A stretch of 64,000 bases of DNA, from contig CAWIKW010000002.1 of assembly GCA_963836785.1 (NCBI GenBank), positions 620,001 to 684,000 of the forward strand, read 5' to 3'. Of the stretch, positions 53,377 through 62,219 are shown piece after piece. The notes beneath the pieces are model-generated. The model saw only the letters and a list, made by a program, of their open reading frames with translations. It ran no database searches and had not been told where the DNA came from. The position numbers and the translations under genes are program-made. Position 1 is the stretch's first letter. Every line of letters starts with the position of its first letter. This stretch comes from DASQPR01 sp963836785. Its GTDB lineage: Bacteria > Actinomycetota > Actinomycetes > Mycobacteriales > Micromonosporaceae.

Positions 53377-53586
53377 GTGGCTTTTGGGACAGCATGTCCG
53401 TACTGCGGCGCCGCATCGCCGGCGATGTCAGCGACTGCTGGGTCGGCTGGGTTGGCGCGTCACGGATGGCCACACGGGCGATTCCGTGCGGGGCGTGAGC
53501 CGGGCGCCGGGGCCGTCCCGGGGCCTGGTCGCTTGCGCCGGTCGCGGCTTGCGTCCCGCTCGGCGGTGGCCTGGCGGTCGAGATGA
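53377..53586 (+). CDS. Possible small leaderless ORF coupled to the glycosyltransferase
   Basis: GTG 53377 lies 11 bases after the BlaI-type operator, where a transcript might begin, and the ORF stop overlaps the glycosyltransferase ATG by four bases. The 69-residue product starts AFGTACPYCGAASP, like a one-sided zinc ribbon, then turns Arg/Gly/Ala-rich. Position is suggestive; composition after residue 25 is not. It may be only a leader or chance ORF. Confidence 0.3.
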   Translation: MAFGTACPYCGAASPAMSATAGSAGLARHGWPHGRFRAGREPGAGAVPGPGRLRRSRLASRSAVAWRSR

Positions 53587-55307
53587 GCCGAGAGCCCCGG
53601 TCGGCGACTCCGGAGTTGGCCGCCGTCGCCGACGTGACCGTGATCGTCCCCGTCTATAACGCGATGCCGTATTTGACGCGGTGTTTGATGTCGTTGGTGC
53701 GGCAGAGTATTGGTCGGTCGCGGTTGGAGGTCATCGCGGTTGATGACGGGTCGACCGATGGTAGTGGTGTGGTGTTGGACCGGTTCGTGCGCCGGTTCCC
53801 GGATCTGTTCACGGTGATTCATCAGCCGAATTCGGGTGGGCCGGCCGGGCCGTCGAATCGGGGGTTGCGGTTGGCGACCGGCCGGTACGTGTTTTTCCTG
53901 GGCGCCGATGACTATCTGGGCCGCTCGGCGTTGGCGCGGCTGGTCGCCGCCGGCGACGGGTGGGGCGCCGATGTGGTGGCCGGTCGGATGGTCGGCTGTA
54001 ACGGCCGGTTCGTGCCGCAGGCGATCTTCGCCCGGACCGACCCGGATGTGGATCTATACACCTCGGCGTTGCCGTTTGCGATGTCGAACACGAAACTGTT
54101 CCGCCGTAGCCTGCTCACCGAGCACGGCATCCGCTTCCCCGAATCGTTACCGTTCGGCTCCGACCAGCCCTTCACCGTCGCCGCGTGTGTCCACGCCCGC
54201 AAAATCAGTGTGCTGGCCGACTACGACTACTACTACGCCGTCCGCCGCCACGACGCCGCCAACATCACCTACCAGTCCAGCCACCGGCAGCGGCTAGCCT
54301 GCACCGCCCAGATCATGGCCGCCACCGCCGCCCTACTGCCGGCCGGAGCCCACCGCGACGCCATCCTGCACCGCAGCTTCGCCTCCGAACTCTCCAAACT
54401 CACCCGAGCCGACTTCCTCACCCTGGACCCGGCCACCCAAACCGACATCGCCGCCGGCATCGCCACCCTCGCCGACCAATACCTCACCGAACCCATCGCC
54501 ACCCGCCTCGACGTCAACCGCCGCCTACGACTACGCCTAGCCCAACACCACCACCTCAACCACCTACGCACCCTCATCGCCCACAACACCACCCACCAAC
54601 CCCCACCCCTGACCCTCGACCACCACCCCCACGGCGACCGCCTCTACGCCACCTACCCCGGCTTCCGCCAATCACCCGACTTCCCCGACCCCTGGTACCT
54701 CGTCACCGACTCACCCACCCACACCATCGCCCACCACTTGCTACACACCACCCTGACGTGGACCCGATACCGTCACCGGCGGGCGGTGCTCACCCTCGCC
54801 GCCTATAGCCCGAACCCGCGCGCGGCCGTCGCGATCGCCGACCTACGCCTGACCGTTGGTACGGCGGAAGCGACGATCACCGCACGCCCGAACGGAGCCG
54901 GCGGCACATTCGTGCGCGCCGAAATACCGCTTCACGCGCTGCTCGCCAGCCGACCGCGCTCGGCCCACACCCACGACATGGTCATCCACACCGCCGATTG
55001 CACATCCATCAGAACGTCCATACCGCTACGAATCGCCCCCAGTGCTACCGGCCATCAGCGGCTCATGTTTGCCGGCCCGCGGCCGTACGTCATCCGACCG
55101 ACCCACCGGGCCGACGGCGAAATGGCGATCGACATCATCCCCGTCACGCCGGGTCGAATCGCCCGTCGACTACGCGCGATCCTGCTCAGGCCTCAGCAAC
55201 GCGCTATCTCAACAACCTCGCGCGTCCAGCATGGGCAACTCGTCACACACGATCTTGTTGGGCACAATGAGAAAGCTCTGCCGACCGTGCGAGGACCATC
55301 CGCTTAG
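53583..55307 (+). CDS. Family 2 glycosyltransferase
   Basis: A 574-residue protein. The N-terminal GT-A domain has TVIVPVYNAMPYLTRCL, VIAVDDGSTDGSG and the metal-binding FLGADDYLG. A middle helical part follows (about 220-340) and a beta-rich C-terminal region of about 200 residues (AAVAIADLRLTVGTAEATI, RAEIPLHALLASRP). The family makes cell-wall or surface glycans; this long form resembles teichoic-acid-like polymerases. Codon use shifts sharply near position 54100, from G/T-ending to almost only C-ending codons. It is transcribed from the BlaI-type operator site 1. Confidence 0.87.
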   Translation: MSREPRSATPELAAVADVTVIVPVYNAMPYLTRCLMSLVRQSIGRSRLEVIAVDDGSTDGSGVVLDRFVRRFPDLFTVIHQPNSGGPAGPSNRGLRLATGRYVFFLGADDYLGRSALARLVAAGDGWGADVVAGRMVGCNGRFVPQAIFARTDPDVDLYTSALPFAMSNTKLFRRSLLTEHGIRFPESLPFGSDQPFTVAACVHARKISVLADYDYYYAVRRHDAANITYQSSHRQRLACTAQIMAATAALLPAGAHRDAILHRSFASELSKLTRADFLTLDPATQTDIAAGIATLADQYLTEPIATRLDVNRRLRLRLAQHHHLNHLRTLIAHNTTHQPPPLTLDHHPHGDRLYATYPGFRQSPDFPDPWYLVTDSPTHTIAHHLLHTTLTWTRYRHRRAVLTLAAYSPNPRAAVAIADLRLTVGTAEATITARPNGAGGTFVRAEIPLHALLASRPRSAHTHDMVIHTADCTSIRTSIPLRIAPSATGHQRLMFAGPRPYVIRPTHRADGEMAIDIIPVTPGRIARRLRAILLRPQQRAISTTSRVQHGQLVTHDLVGHNEKALPTVRGPSA

Positions 55308-55353
55308 ACTCTCAAGCGGATGGTCGACCTGGTCCGGCACGGTAGGAGGGCGG

Positions 55354-55728
55354 ATGGCGGATACTCGACGCCCTTTCGGTGGCCTGGAAGCCGAGGTCAT
55401 CGAGACGCTGATGGCCTCGGCGGAGCCGATGACAGCCGCCGAGGTGCGGTCCGCGCTGGACGACCGGCTCGCGTACACGACGGTGATGACCGTCCTCGCA
55501 CGCATCGCCGACAAAGGACTCGCGATCAAGCAGCGTCGCGGTCGAGCCGACATCTATTCGCCGGTACGTGACCCCGCGGAAATCACCGCCATCCGGATGC
55601 GTCGCCTCCTGGAATCCGATGACGATCGTGCTGGCGTACTGACCCGATTCGTCAGTGCGCTGTCCGGCGACGACGAGCGGCTGGTGCTCGACCTGCTGGC
55701 GACCCCGGAGCCTGACCTGGAGACGTGA
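55354..55728 (+). CDS. BlaI/MecI-family repressor, copy 1
   Basis: A 124-residue winged-helix repressor: GGLEAEVIETLMASAEPMTAAEVRSAL, YTTVMTVLARIADKGLAIKQRRG and a C-terminal dimerisation helix with ALSGDDERLVLDLL. The ATG follows GGAGGG. It lies 46 bases after the GT2 gene and between two BlaI-type operators. No BlaR1 sensor is adjacent; the M56 peptidase at 62.4 kb is paired with another BlaI. It probably represses both the GT2-blaI unit and the DMT-GT4-PIG-L unit. Confidence 0.88.
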   Translation: MADTRRPFGGLEAEVIETLMASAEPMTAAEVRSALDDRLAYTTVMTVLARIADKGLAIKQRRGRADIYSPVRDPAEITAIRMRRLLESDDDRAGVLTRFVSALSGDDERLVLDLLATPEPDLET

Positions 55729-55758
55729 TCGGACGCCCGATCTCGGCCAGCGAACTTT

Positions 55759-55787
55759 TCTCATCTACTACACAGCTTGTCGTAGTA
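55759..55787. promoter_or_regulatory. BlaI-type operator, site 2
   Basis: CTACTAC (55765-55771) and GTAGTA (55782-55787) with the same 10-base spacer as site 1. It lies 31 bases after the BlaI stop, at the head of the DMT transporter operon, and is nearly identical to site 1 over 29 bases. The operon's first start codon is about 300 bases further on, so a long leader or an unrecognised small gene lies between. Confidence 0.78.
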
Positions 55788-56085
55788 CGGTCGGCCTGCC
55801 GGGGTCCGCACATGCGCGCCGCCTCCCGGCGCGATCCTGCGCGTACGAGACCGGGAGCACGAGATGAACGGCTGATTGATCAATCCGCCCGCACGATCCC
55901 GTGTTCAGCGGTCCCGATCCGCGCCTGTGCTCGCGCATCGACAGCGCCAATGAGCGGCGGTCCGACGGCGAAACGACGAACGGTGCCCCGGGCCTGATCA
56001 CCGGATGACCGCCGCCACGTTGCTGGATGGCGTTGCCAGGCCGTCGCGCGGTCCACGGCCGACCGCTGGAGAAAGGTGCGCGCCC
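55788..56085. other. Long leader of the DMT transporter operon
   Basis: About 300 bases between the BlaI-type operator and the transporter start. ORFs here (for example from ATG 55813) have shadow-like composition. GATTGATCAATC near 55873 is an AT-rich inverted repeat. An in-frame ATG for the transporter at 56005 lacks a ribosome-binding site. Confidence 0.35.
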
Positions 56086-57111
56086 ATGGGGCATCCGTGG
56101 CTGATCGTGGTGCTCAGCCTCGGCGCGGCATTCGTCTTCGCCATGTCCAGCACGCTCAAACATGTCAGCGCGGGCCACGTCCCCGACGCTCAGACCCTCC
56201 GTCCCGGGCTGGTCGGCACGTTCATCCGGGCCACGTTGACGCACCGGCTGTGGCTGGGCGGGATCGGCTGCGACATCGTCGGACTCACACTGCAGGTCAT
56301 CGCGCTGCACTTGGGTGAGTTGGCCGTCGTACAACCGTTGCTGATCTCCGGACTGCTGTTCACGCTGATTCTGCGCCAGCGCTACGAACACCATCACATC
56401 ACTGCGCGCGAATTCGCCTGGGGCGTCATCGTGACCGCGGCACTGGCCGGCTTCCTGGCGCTCGCGGCGACCGGTCGGTCGGCGGTTCGTCACGAGTCGG
56501 TGGATCGACTGCCGGCCATCATTGCGGGTCTCGTCGGCGTTGCGTTGACCGCGGCGTGCATCGAACTCGGCCGGCGCCAACGGGCGCGGGGGCGCTCGGC
56601 GGCGCTGCTCGGCATCGCGGTCGGCGTCGTATATGCCGGTTCCGCCGCCATGCTGAAGGCGGTCACGGATATCGCCGTACGGTCCCCGGTTGCGCTCGTC
56701 ACCAGCTGGCAGCTGTATGCGTTTGTTGTCCTGGGTGCCGCCGGGCTGCTGCTGAGCCAGCTCGCGTTTCAGGCGGGACCCATCACCGCGAGCATGCCCG
56801 CTACCGCGGCGATCGATCCGCTGCTGAGCATCGTGGTCGGCGTCAGTGTCTACGACGAGCACATCCGCCGCGGTCCGGGCGGCGGTGCCGCGCTCGTCGC
56901 GCTCGTCATCCTGCTCGGCGTGGCCGTCGTGCAACTGGCGCGGTCACCACAGCGCGGTGCGAAGCGCCGAGCTCCGCAAGCGCCGCAGCCGGTGCGGCTG
57001 GTCGATGCCGCCGGTCACGTGCCGGGACCGCGCGGACTTGCCAGTCGCGTCGTTCCGGTCGATGATCCGGTAGTCGTCGTCGACGTACCACCGGCGGGTC
57101 TCATCCGATGA
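56086..57111 (+). CDS. DMT-superfamily (EamA-like) transporter
   Basis: A 341-residue protein with about nine to ten membrane segments, beginning GHPWLIVVLSLGAAFVFAMSSTLKHVS. Two EamA-like halves are visible, the second closing with FQAGPITASMPATAAIDPLLSIVVG. The C-terminal 50 residues are hydrophilic and Pro/Arg-rich. ATG 56086 follows GGAGAAAGG. Sitting before GT4 and PIG-L genes, it may move a lipid-linked or nucleotide-linked sugar, as some DMT-like flippases do; that is inference. Confidence 0.82.
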   Translation: MGHPWLIVVLSLGAAFVFAMSSTLKHVSAGHVPDAQTLRPGLVGTFIRATLTHRLWLGGIGCDIVGLTLQVIALHLGELAVVQPLLISGLLFTLILRQRYEHHHITAREFAWGVIVTAALAGFLALAATGRSAVRHESVDRLPAIIAGLVGVALTAACIELGRRQRARGRSAALLGIAVGVVYAGSAAMLKAVTDIAVRSPVALVTSWQLYAFVVLGAAGLLLSQLAFQAGPITASMPATAAIDPLLSIVVGVSVYDEHIRRGPGGGAALVALVILLGVAVVQLARSPQRGAKRRAPQAPQPVRLVDAAGHVPGPRGLASRVVPVDDPVVVVDVPPAGLIR

Positions 57112-58259
57112 GAATCGCCCACGTCAGTGACTGCTACCTTCCCCGAGTCGGCGGTATCGAACGGCAGATCCATGACCTCGCCGTCCGACAGCAGCAGCAC
57201 GGGCACGATGTGCAGATCGTCACGAGCGTCGCCGGGGTGTCGTCATCGGGAGCCGATGCGATCGCCGTCCACCGCCCACGGCCGCGGCCCGGCGACGATC
57301 CGGCGACCATTCGGTACCTCTGGTCGCCACGAGGCCGACGGCACGTTCTCGACAGCGGCGCCGACGTCGTGCACGTACACGCGTCGACGTTTTCGCCGTT
57401 GGCATTCACGACGGCGGCGGCCACTGCCCGCTTGGGCATTCCGACCGTCGTCACCGTCCACTCGTTGTGGGCGTACGCGTCACCGGTGTTCCGCTGGGCC
57501 GACCTGGCGGTGCGTTGGCGGGACTGGCCGGTGACGTGGTCGGCCGTAAGCTCCGTCGCCGCCGCACCGCTTCGGCGCGTTCTCGGGCCGGACGTGCCGG
57601 TTGCAGTCCTGCCCAACGGTGTTGACGCCGAGGCTTGGCGGACACCGCCAACCGCACACGACGCGAAGCACGTCGTCATCGCGAGCGTCGGGCGTCTGGC
57701 ACCGCGGAAGCGGCCGCGGCAGCTGCTGCGGATCCTTCGGCGCGCACGTGCCGCGATCCCCGCCGACATCCAGATCGAAGCCGTTCTCGCCGGCGACGGC
57801 CCGTTGGCTCCGTCGCTGCGCCGGTATCTCGCGCGCCACGACATGACGGCATGGGTACGTCTCGTCGGGGCGGCGAGTCCCGAGGAGATCCGGCGGATCC
57901 ATGCGTACGCCGACTTCTATGTCGCCCCGGCAATCCTGGAATCGTTCGGCATCGCGGCTCTCGAGGCACGGTGCGCGGGGTTGCCGGTGGTGGCCCATCG
58001 CGGCACGGGCATCGCCGACTTCGTTGCCGACGGAGTGGAGGGTCTGCTCGCCGCCGACGACGACGACATGGTGGGGCACATCGTGGCCTTGGCGACATCG
58101 CCCGAGACACTGGGTCGCATGCGGCTACACAATGCCACGACCGACCCGCCCGTGTGTTGGGACGACACGATGCGACTCACCGACTCGCTGTACGAGCAAG
58201 CGATCGGCCCGACCGCGAGCACCATACCGACAGCGGTCGACCGGGCGGCGCTGACATGA
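57108..58259 (+). CDS. Family 4 glycosyltransferase
   Basis: A 383-residue GT-B glycosyltransferase: IAHVSDCYLPRVGGIERQIHDLA at the N-terminus, VLPNGVD at the domain junction, SVGRLAPRKRP, and the ESFGIAALE (E-x7-E) nucleotide-sugar motif near residue 285. The pair GT4 plus PIG-L deacetylase recalls the first two steps of mycothiol synthesis (MshA, MshB), but also glycolipid pathways. Four-base overlaps to both neighbours. Confidence 0.9.
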   Translation: MRIAHVSDCYLPRVGGIERQIHDLAVRQQQHGHDVQIVTSVAGVSSSGADAIAVHRPRPRPGDDPATIRYLWSPRGRRHVLDSGADVVHVHASTFSPLAFTTAAATARLGIPTVVTVHSLWAYASPVFRWADLAVRWRDWPVTWSAVSSVAAAPLRRVLGPDVPVAVLPNGVDAEAWRTPPTAHDAKHVVIASVGRLAPRKRPRQLLRILRRARAAIPADIQIEAVLAGDGPLAPSLRRYLARHDMTAWVRLVGAASPEEIRRIHAYADFYVAPAILESFGIAALEARCAGLPVVAHRGTGIADFVADGVEGLLAADDDDMVGHIVALATSPETLGRMRLHNATTDPPVCWDDTMRLTDSLYEQAIGPTASTIPTAVDRAALT

Positions 58260-59071
58260 ACCGTACCGTCGTCTTCTTCCACGCCCATCCGGACGACGAA
58301 GCGCTGCTGACCGGCGGCACCATGGCGCGGCTGGCCGCCGAGGGCCATCGCGTCGTACTCGTGACGGCGACCGCCGGCGAGGCGGGCCTGGCATCGGCCG
58401 ATCTCAGCGCGGGCAACCGTCTCGGGAGCCTTCGGCAGCGCGAGTTGTCGACGTCGGCCGAGATTCTTGGGTGCGAGCGCGTCGTCGTTCTCGGCTACGC
58501 GGACTCGGGCATGGCCGGTCGACCGTCGGACGCCACGGACGCGTTCGCCCGGACCGACCCCGAGGTTGCGGCCCGTCGGCTCGCCGCCGTACTGGACGAG
58601 GAGGGCGCCGCTGCCCTGACGATCTACGATGCGGCCGGGGGCTACGGGCATCCGGACCACGTTCAGGTTCACCGCGTGGGTCGGCGTGCTGCGGCGCTAG
58701 CGCAAACGCCGCTGCTCCTCAACGCGACCGTGGACCGTCGAGCGTTGCAGCGAGCTGTCCGGATCATGGGCTGGGCGAAACCCCGCTCGACGGATCTGCG
58801 CGCGTCGCGCTTCGCGCACCTTTACACCGATCCCGACGACATCACCCACTGCGTCGACGTGAGTGCGTTCCTGGCGCAGAAGCGAGAAGCGATGCGTGCG
58901 CACGTGAGCCAGACGACGGCGGATGGAGTCGAGCGAAACCTGGCCTGGTTCCTCCGGCTGCCGGCACCGTTGTTCCGGCTCGCGTTCGGCCGGGAATGGT
59001 TCGTCGAGCATGGTCGGCCAGTGGCCAAGCCACCGTCCGGCGACATTCTCGCCGGCCTGGCCGAGGAATGA
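58256..59071 (+). CDS. PIG-L family deacetylase
   Basis: A 271-residue zinc-dependent N-acetylglucosamine deacetylase-like protein: FFHAHPDDEALLTGGTMARLA (AHPDDE motif, zinc ligands and base) and GYGHPDHVQVHRVG (third zinc histidine). C-terminal helices follow. It would remove the acetyl group from the GlcNAc added by the upstream GT4. MshB-like in size, but mycothiol genes are not otherwise here. Confidence 0.9.
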   Translation: MNRTVVFFHAHPDDEALLTGGTMARLAAEGHRVVLVTATAGEAGLASADLSAGNRLGSLRQRELSTSAEILGCERVVVLGYADSGMAGRPSDATDAFARTDPEVAARRLAAVLDEEGAAALTIYDAAGGYGHPDHVQVHRVGRRAAALAQTPLLLNATVDRRALQRAVRIMGWAKPRSTDLRASRFAHLYTDPDDITHCVDVSAFLAQKREAMRAHVSQTTADGVERNLAWFLRLPAPLFRLAFGREWFVEHGRPVAKPPSGDILAGLAEE

Positions 59072-59075
59072 CCAG

Positions 59076-60335
59076 TCAGCGCAGGATTCCGGTGTGGCCG
59101 AGGGAATACCGACCGGGCTGGGGCCAGACGCACAGGCCATGCGGTTGGCCGCCGACCGGGATCGTACGGACGAGTTTGCCGGTCGTGGTGTCGATGGCGT
59201 ACACGACGTTGTTGTAACGACCGCTCAGCCACAGAGTGCGGCCATCCGCCGAGACGCCGCCCATGTCGGGTGTCGCATGGCCGGGGATCCTCCACTTCGC
59301 GATGAGCTTGTTGGTGGCGAAGTTGAGGACGGAGATCGTGCCCTCGCCGCGGTTCGTGATGAAGAGACGTTTGGAGTCGCGGCTGACGTACAGGCCGTGG
59401 GCGCCTTCTCCGGTCGGCAGAAATGTCGGCGCGGCGAACCGATCGTCGTGCAGTATCCACAGCCCGGAGCTCTGCATGTCCGCGATGAACCACGTCTTGC
59501 CGTCAGGCGACACCTTGACGTCCTGCGGCATCGACATCCGCTTCGGCAGATGCAGTTGAGCGACGACCCGTTGCTGCTCGGTGTCGACCTTCAAAAGGTC
59601 GCCGGAGAATTCGCAGCTGACAATGAAATAGCGGCCGTTGGCCGAGAAGTCGGCATGGTTCACGCCGCCGCACCGCACCGGGACAACCTTGCGGACCGCC
59701 ATCGTGTGCGGATCGCGGAAGACGATCTGATGTGCGGCCTCCGACATCACCACCGCGAACCGGCCGTCCGGGGTGAAGTAGAGGTTGTACGGATCGTTCA
59801 CGGCGATCGGCCGTCCGAATCGCCCCGTCTTCGCGTTGATCGGCGTGAGCGCGTTGCCGGTGTCGCTGTTGACCCACAACGTTTTCAGGTCGTACGACGG
59901 CACGACGTGCTCCGGACCGGCCGGCACGTGCACCGTACGCACCACGGTGAATGTCGCCGGGTTGATGACCGAGACCGTGTTGCTGGCATGGTTCGGTACG
60001 TAGATGCGGGGGATGTCACCGGCGACGGCGCGGGACAACGCATTGGGCCGGTCGGCGGCGTAGAGATCGTCGGATGACAGCGGGGGCGGCATCCCGGGCA
60101 ACGGCGCGAGACGATCGGGCGCACCCGCCCCGGATTCGGTCGGCGGCGTCGTCGTGCCGGGGTCTGAACTCATGCCGGGCATGCTGGACATGCCTGGCAT
60201 GCTGGACATGCCGGGCATGCCGGCCATGGGATCGGCGCCCGGAGGAGGCGACGTCGACGGCGACGTGCACCCGGCCACGCTGATCGCGAGGAGCGTCAGT
60301 AGTACGGCCATCCGCACCCGACGCCGCCGCGTCAT
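59076..60335 (-). CDS. YVTN-type beta-propeller lipoprotein with Met-rich linker
   Basis: A 419-residue lipoprotein. The lipobox ends at Cys23 (ISVAGC). Next comes a Met-rich stretch made of MPGMSS repeats (about 35-54), of a type known to bind copper in other proteins. Residues 95-419 form a seven-bladed propeller-like series (IYVPNHASNTVSVINPATF, TPDGRFAVVMSEA, SPDGKTWFIADMQ, SADGRTLWLSGRYNNVVYAID). ATG 60335 overlaps the NodB-like gene stop. Probably extracytoplasmic with a redox or metal role; unproven. Confidence 0.83.
   Translation of the reverse strand: MTRRRRVRMAVLLTLLAISVAGCTSPSTSPPPGADPMAGMPGMSSMPGMSSMPGMSSDPGTTTPPTESGAGAPDRLAPLPGMPPPLSSDDLYAADRPNALSRAVAGDIPRIYVPNHASNTVSVINPATFTVVRTVHVPAGPEHVVPSYDLKTLWVNSDTGNALTPINAKTGRFGRPIAVNDPYNLYFTPDGRFAVVMSEAAHQIVFRDPHTMAVRKVVPVRCGGVNHADFSANGRYFIVSCEFSGDLLKVDTEQQRVVAQLHLPKRMSMPQDVKVSPDGKTWFIADMQSSGLWILHDDRFAAPTFLPTGEGAHGLYVSRDSKRLFITNRGEGTISVLNFATNKLIAKWRIPGHATPDMGGVSADGRTLWLSGRYNNVVYAIDTTTGKLVRTIPVGGQPHGLCVWPQPGRYSLGHTGILR
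60171..60230. repeat. 18-base tandem repeat encoding MPGMSS
   Basis: CATGCC(G/T)GGCATGCTGGA starts at 60171 and 60189, with a third, diverging copy at 60207, giving an 18-base period that encodes the Met-rich linker of the lipoprotein on the minus strand. Confidence 0.8.
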
Positions 60336-61108
60336 CCGGCCACCAGTTGGCTCACAGTTGCGGTGTGCAGCCCGCGCCTGTGCAGGCCGTCGAGGATCGG
60401 GCCGAGCGCGGCGATGGTGACGGCGTGGCCGCAGTGCATGCTGACGATCGACCCGTTGCGGACCGCGCCGAGTGTGGCATCGACGACTGTCGCGGTCGGC
60501 GGATCGGTGTAGTCCAACGAATCGACGTCGTAGGACAAACAGGTTCGGTAGCCGGCCCGGGTGGCTTGCGCGCGGATGGTGGCCGTAGCGTGTTGGGTCT
60601 GTGACGGGCGGAACCAGGTTCCGATCGACCCGGTCAGCGCTTCGAGGGTCTGCGCGCATTCGTCGATTTCCGCGAAGGCCTGTGCGCGGTTCATGCGCAC
60701 GATGTCGAGGTGGTGCTGCGTATGGTTGCCCAACTCGTGCCCGCCGTCGAGAATGCGGCGGGCCATCGCAGGCTCGCCGGCAAGCCAGCTGCCGACGGCG
60801 AGCACCGTGACGCGGACGTCATGCGCTTCGAGTTTTGACAGCAGTTGCGTGACGAGCGTCGGGCGGCCCTGGCCGTGGAAGGTGAGGGCGACCGCCGGTC
60901 GGTCACGCGGTCCGTTGGTCACCTCCGGCGGCAGGGTCGCCCCCGGGGTCTCGGCCGAATCCGTCGTCGCACGCGAGGTCGGTGCCGCGGGAGTCGGCGT
61001 CGAGGTCGCACCGTGTTGGCCCACGGTCGGGCGGCGCGTTCCACAGGCGGCGGCGCTCAGACTCGCTCCCACCGCGGCCGCGGCGCGAAGTGCCTGCCTA
61101 CGATTCAT
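60332..61108 (-). CDS. Polysaccharide deacetylase (NodB)-like lipoprotein
   Basis: A 258-residue protein. The Arg-containing signal (NRRQALRAAAAVGASLSAAAC) ends in a lipobox at Cys22. The NodB domain has LTFHGQG where TFDDG is usual, so the first Asp (base) is His, as in a known actinobacterial variant group. The zinc-binding GNHTQHH is intact, as are the late SMHCGHA motif and RPSQTQH. It is transcribed with the beta-propeller lipoprotein by a four-base overlap. Confidence 0.83.
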   Translation of the reverse strand: MNRRQALRAAAAVGASLSAAACGTRRPTVGQHGATSTPTPAAPTSRATTDSAETPGATLPPEVTNGPRDRPAVALTFHGQGRPTLVTQLLSKLEAHDVRVTVLAVGSWLAGEPAMARRILDGGHELGNHTQHHLDIVRMNRAQAFAEIDECAQTLEALTGSIGTWFRPSQTQHATATIRAQATRAGYRTCLSYDVDSLDYTDPPTATVVDATLGAVRNGSIVSMHCGHAVTIAALGPILDGLHRRGLHTATVSQLVAG

Positions 61109-61316
61109 CGCCGTCGGCCCGGTCGGCTTCGGGGGCCGCTAGTCGAGACGACCAACTCGCGGACGAGCTTGGTGGGAGCGCCGGCGGGATGCCCATTTCG
61201 CCAGGCTACGTCCCATTTCTGGGAGAGATCTCACGTTTGCCCATAGCCGCTCGACGACCTTGTGACGCGGGTCGTCGGCCCGGCCCGGTCGACGCCGTCA
61301 GGGGTTGTCGACGTCG

Positions 61317-62219
61317 TCAGGGTTTGATACCGGCGCCGTCGGCGACGAATGGGTCGGATGCCGCGATCGGACCCGCTTCGGCGGCGTCCAGCGCGGGCTG
61401 GATATCGCGCCGCGCGACGGCCACGTAGCCGACGAGGATGGCGATGGCAGCCAGTGCGATGAGCGTGACCGTGCCGTCGCCGTAACCCAGGCCGCCGGCG
61501 ATGCGGTGTGGCTTGCCGAACCAGTCGGCGAACGATGCGCCGAGTGGACGGGTCAGCACGTACGCGATCCAGAAGGCGGCAACCTCGCCCAGCCGGAAGC
61601 GCCACCACGCGACCGCCGGCACCACGATGGCGATCGCGAAGATGACCCCGGACGTGAAGTAACCGAGGTGCATCGCGGCAGCGGTCAGGTCGCCGGCCGC
61701 CGTACCCAGGGCGAAGGTGATGAACACCGTGACCCAGTAGTACGTTTCCCGGCGGCGGGTATAGATGCTGTGGATCGACAGCGTTCCCTCGCTGCGGCGC
61801 CAGAGATAGAACACGGCCGCGAGCAGGATGGCGTAGAAGACCGTGGATGCCGCGTACGGCACGCCCAAAGCCACGTGCAGACCGTCGGCGGCCATGGTTC
61901 CGAAAACCGCGACCATGGCGACGGCCGACCAGTACACGACGGCCACGTAACGCCTGGTGCGAAACTGCAGCCACAGCGCGGCCGCAAAGCCGAGTGCGCC
62001 GACCGCTCCGGCCAGGACCAGGCTGACCTCGCCGAGGTAGTCCGATGCCGCTTCGCCCATCCCAGTGGTCAGCACCTTGATGACCCAGAACAGGACGGTA
62101 ATCTCCGGCACCTTCGCCGCCAACGGCTCGAGCGACCACGCACGATGGCCTGTCACTCCGCCGTTGGCGGTCCGATCATCACGAGCGGGGCTGCTGTTCC
62201 GACGAGGCATAGGCCGCAT
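61317..62219 (-). CDS. COG4705-like multipass membrane protein
   Basis: A 300-residue membrane protein with about eight helices. Three related segments repeat: ITVLFWVIKVLTTGMGEAASD, YYWVTVFITFALGTAAGDL and FWIAYVLTRPLGASFADW. This repeat pattern marks a widespread uncharacterised family. The N-terminal 25 residues are hydrophilic; ATG 62210 is an alternative start. Flanked by gene-poor regions of about 200 bases. Confidence 0.8.
   Translation of the reverse strand: MRPMPRRNSSPARDDRTANGGVTGHRAWSLEPLAAKVPEITVLFWVIKVLTTGMGEAASDYLGEVSLVLAGAVGALGFAAALWLQFRTRRYVAVVYWSAVAMVAVFGTMAADGLHVALGVPYAASTVFYAILLAAVFYLWRRSEGTLSIHSIYTRRRETYYWVTVFITFALGTAAGDLTAAAMHLGYFTSGVIFAIAIVVPAVAWWRFRLGEVAAFWIAYVLTRPLGASFADWFGKPHRIAGGLGYGDGTVTLIALAAIAILVGYVAVARRDIQPALDAAEAGPIAASDPFVADGAGIKP

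Noticed and set aside
57108..59071. Annotation as mycothiol genes mshA-mshB
   Set aside because: GT4 and PIG-L order is similar, but the transporter and BlaI-type operator context and the lack of mshC/mshD make this too specific.
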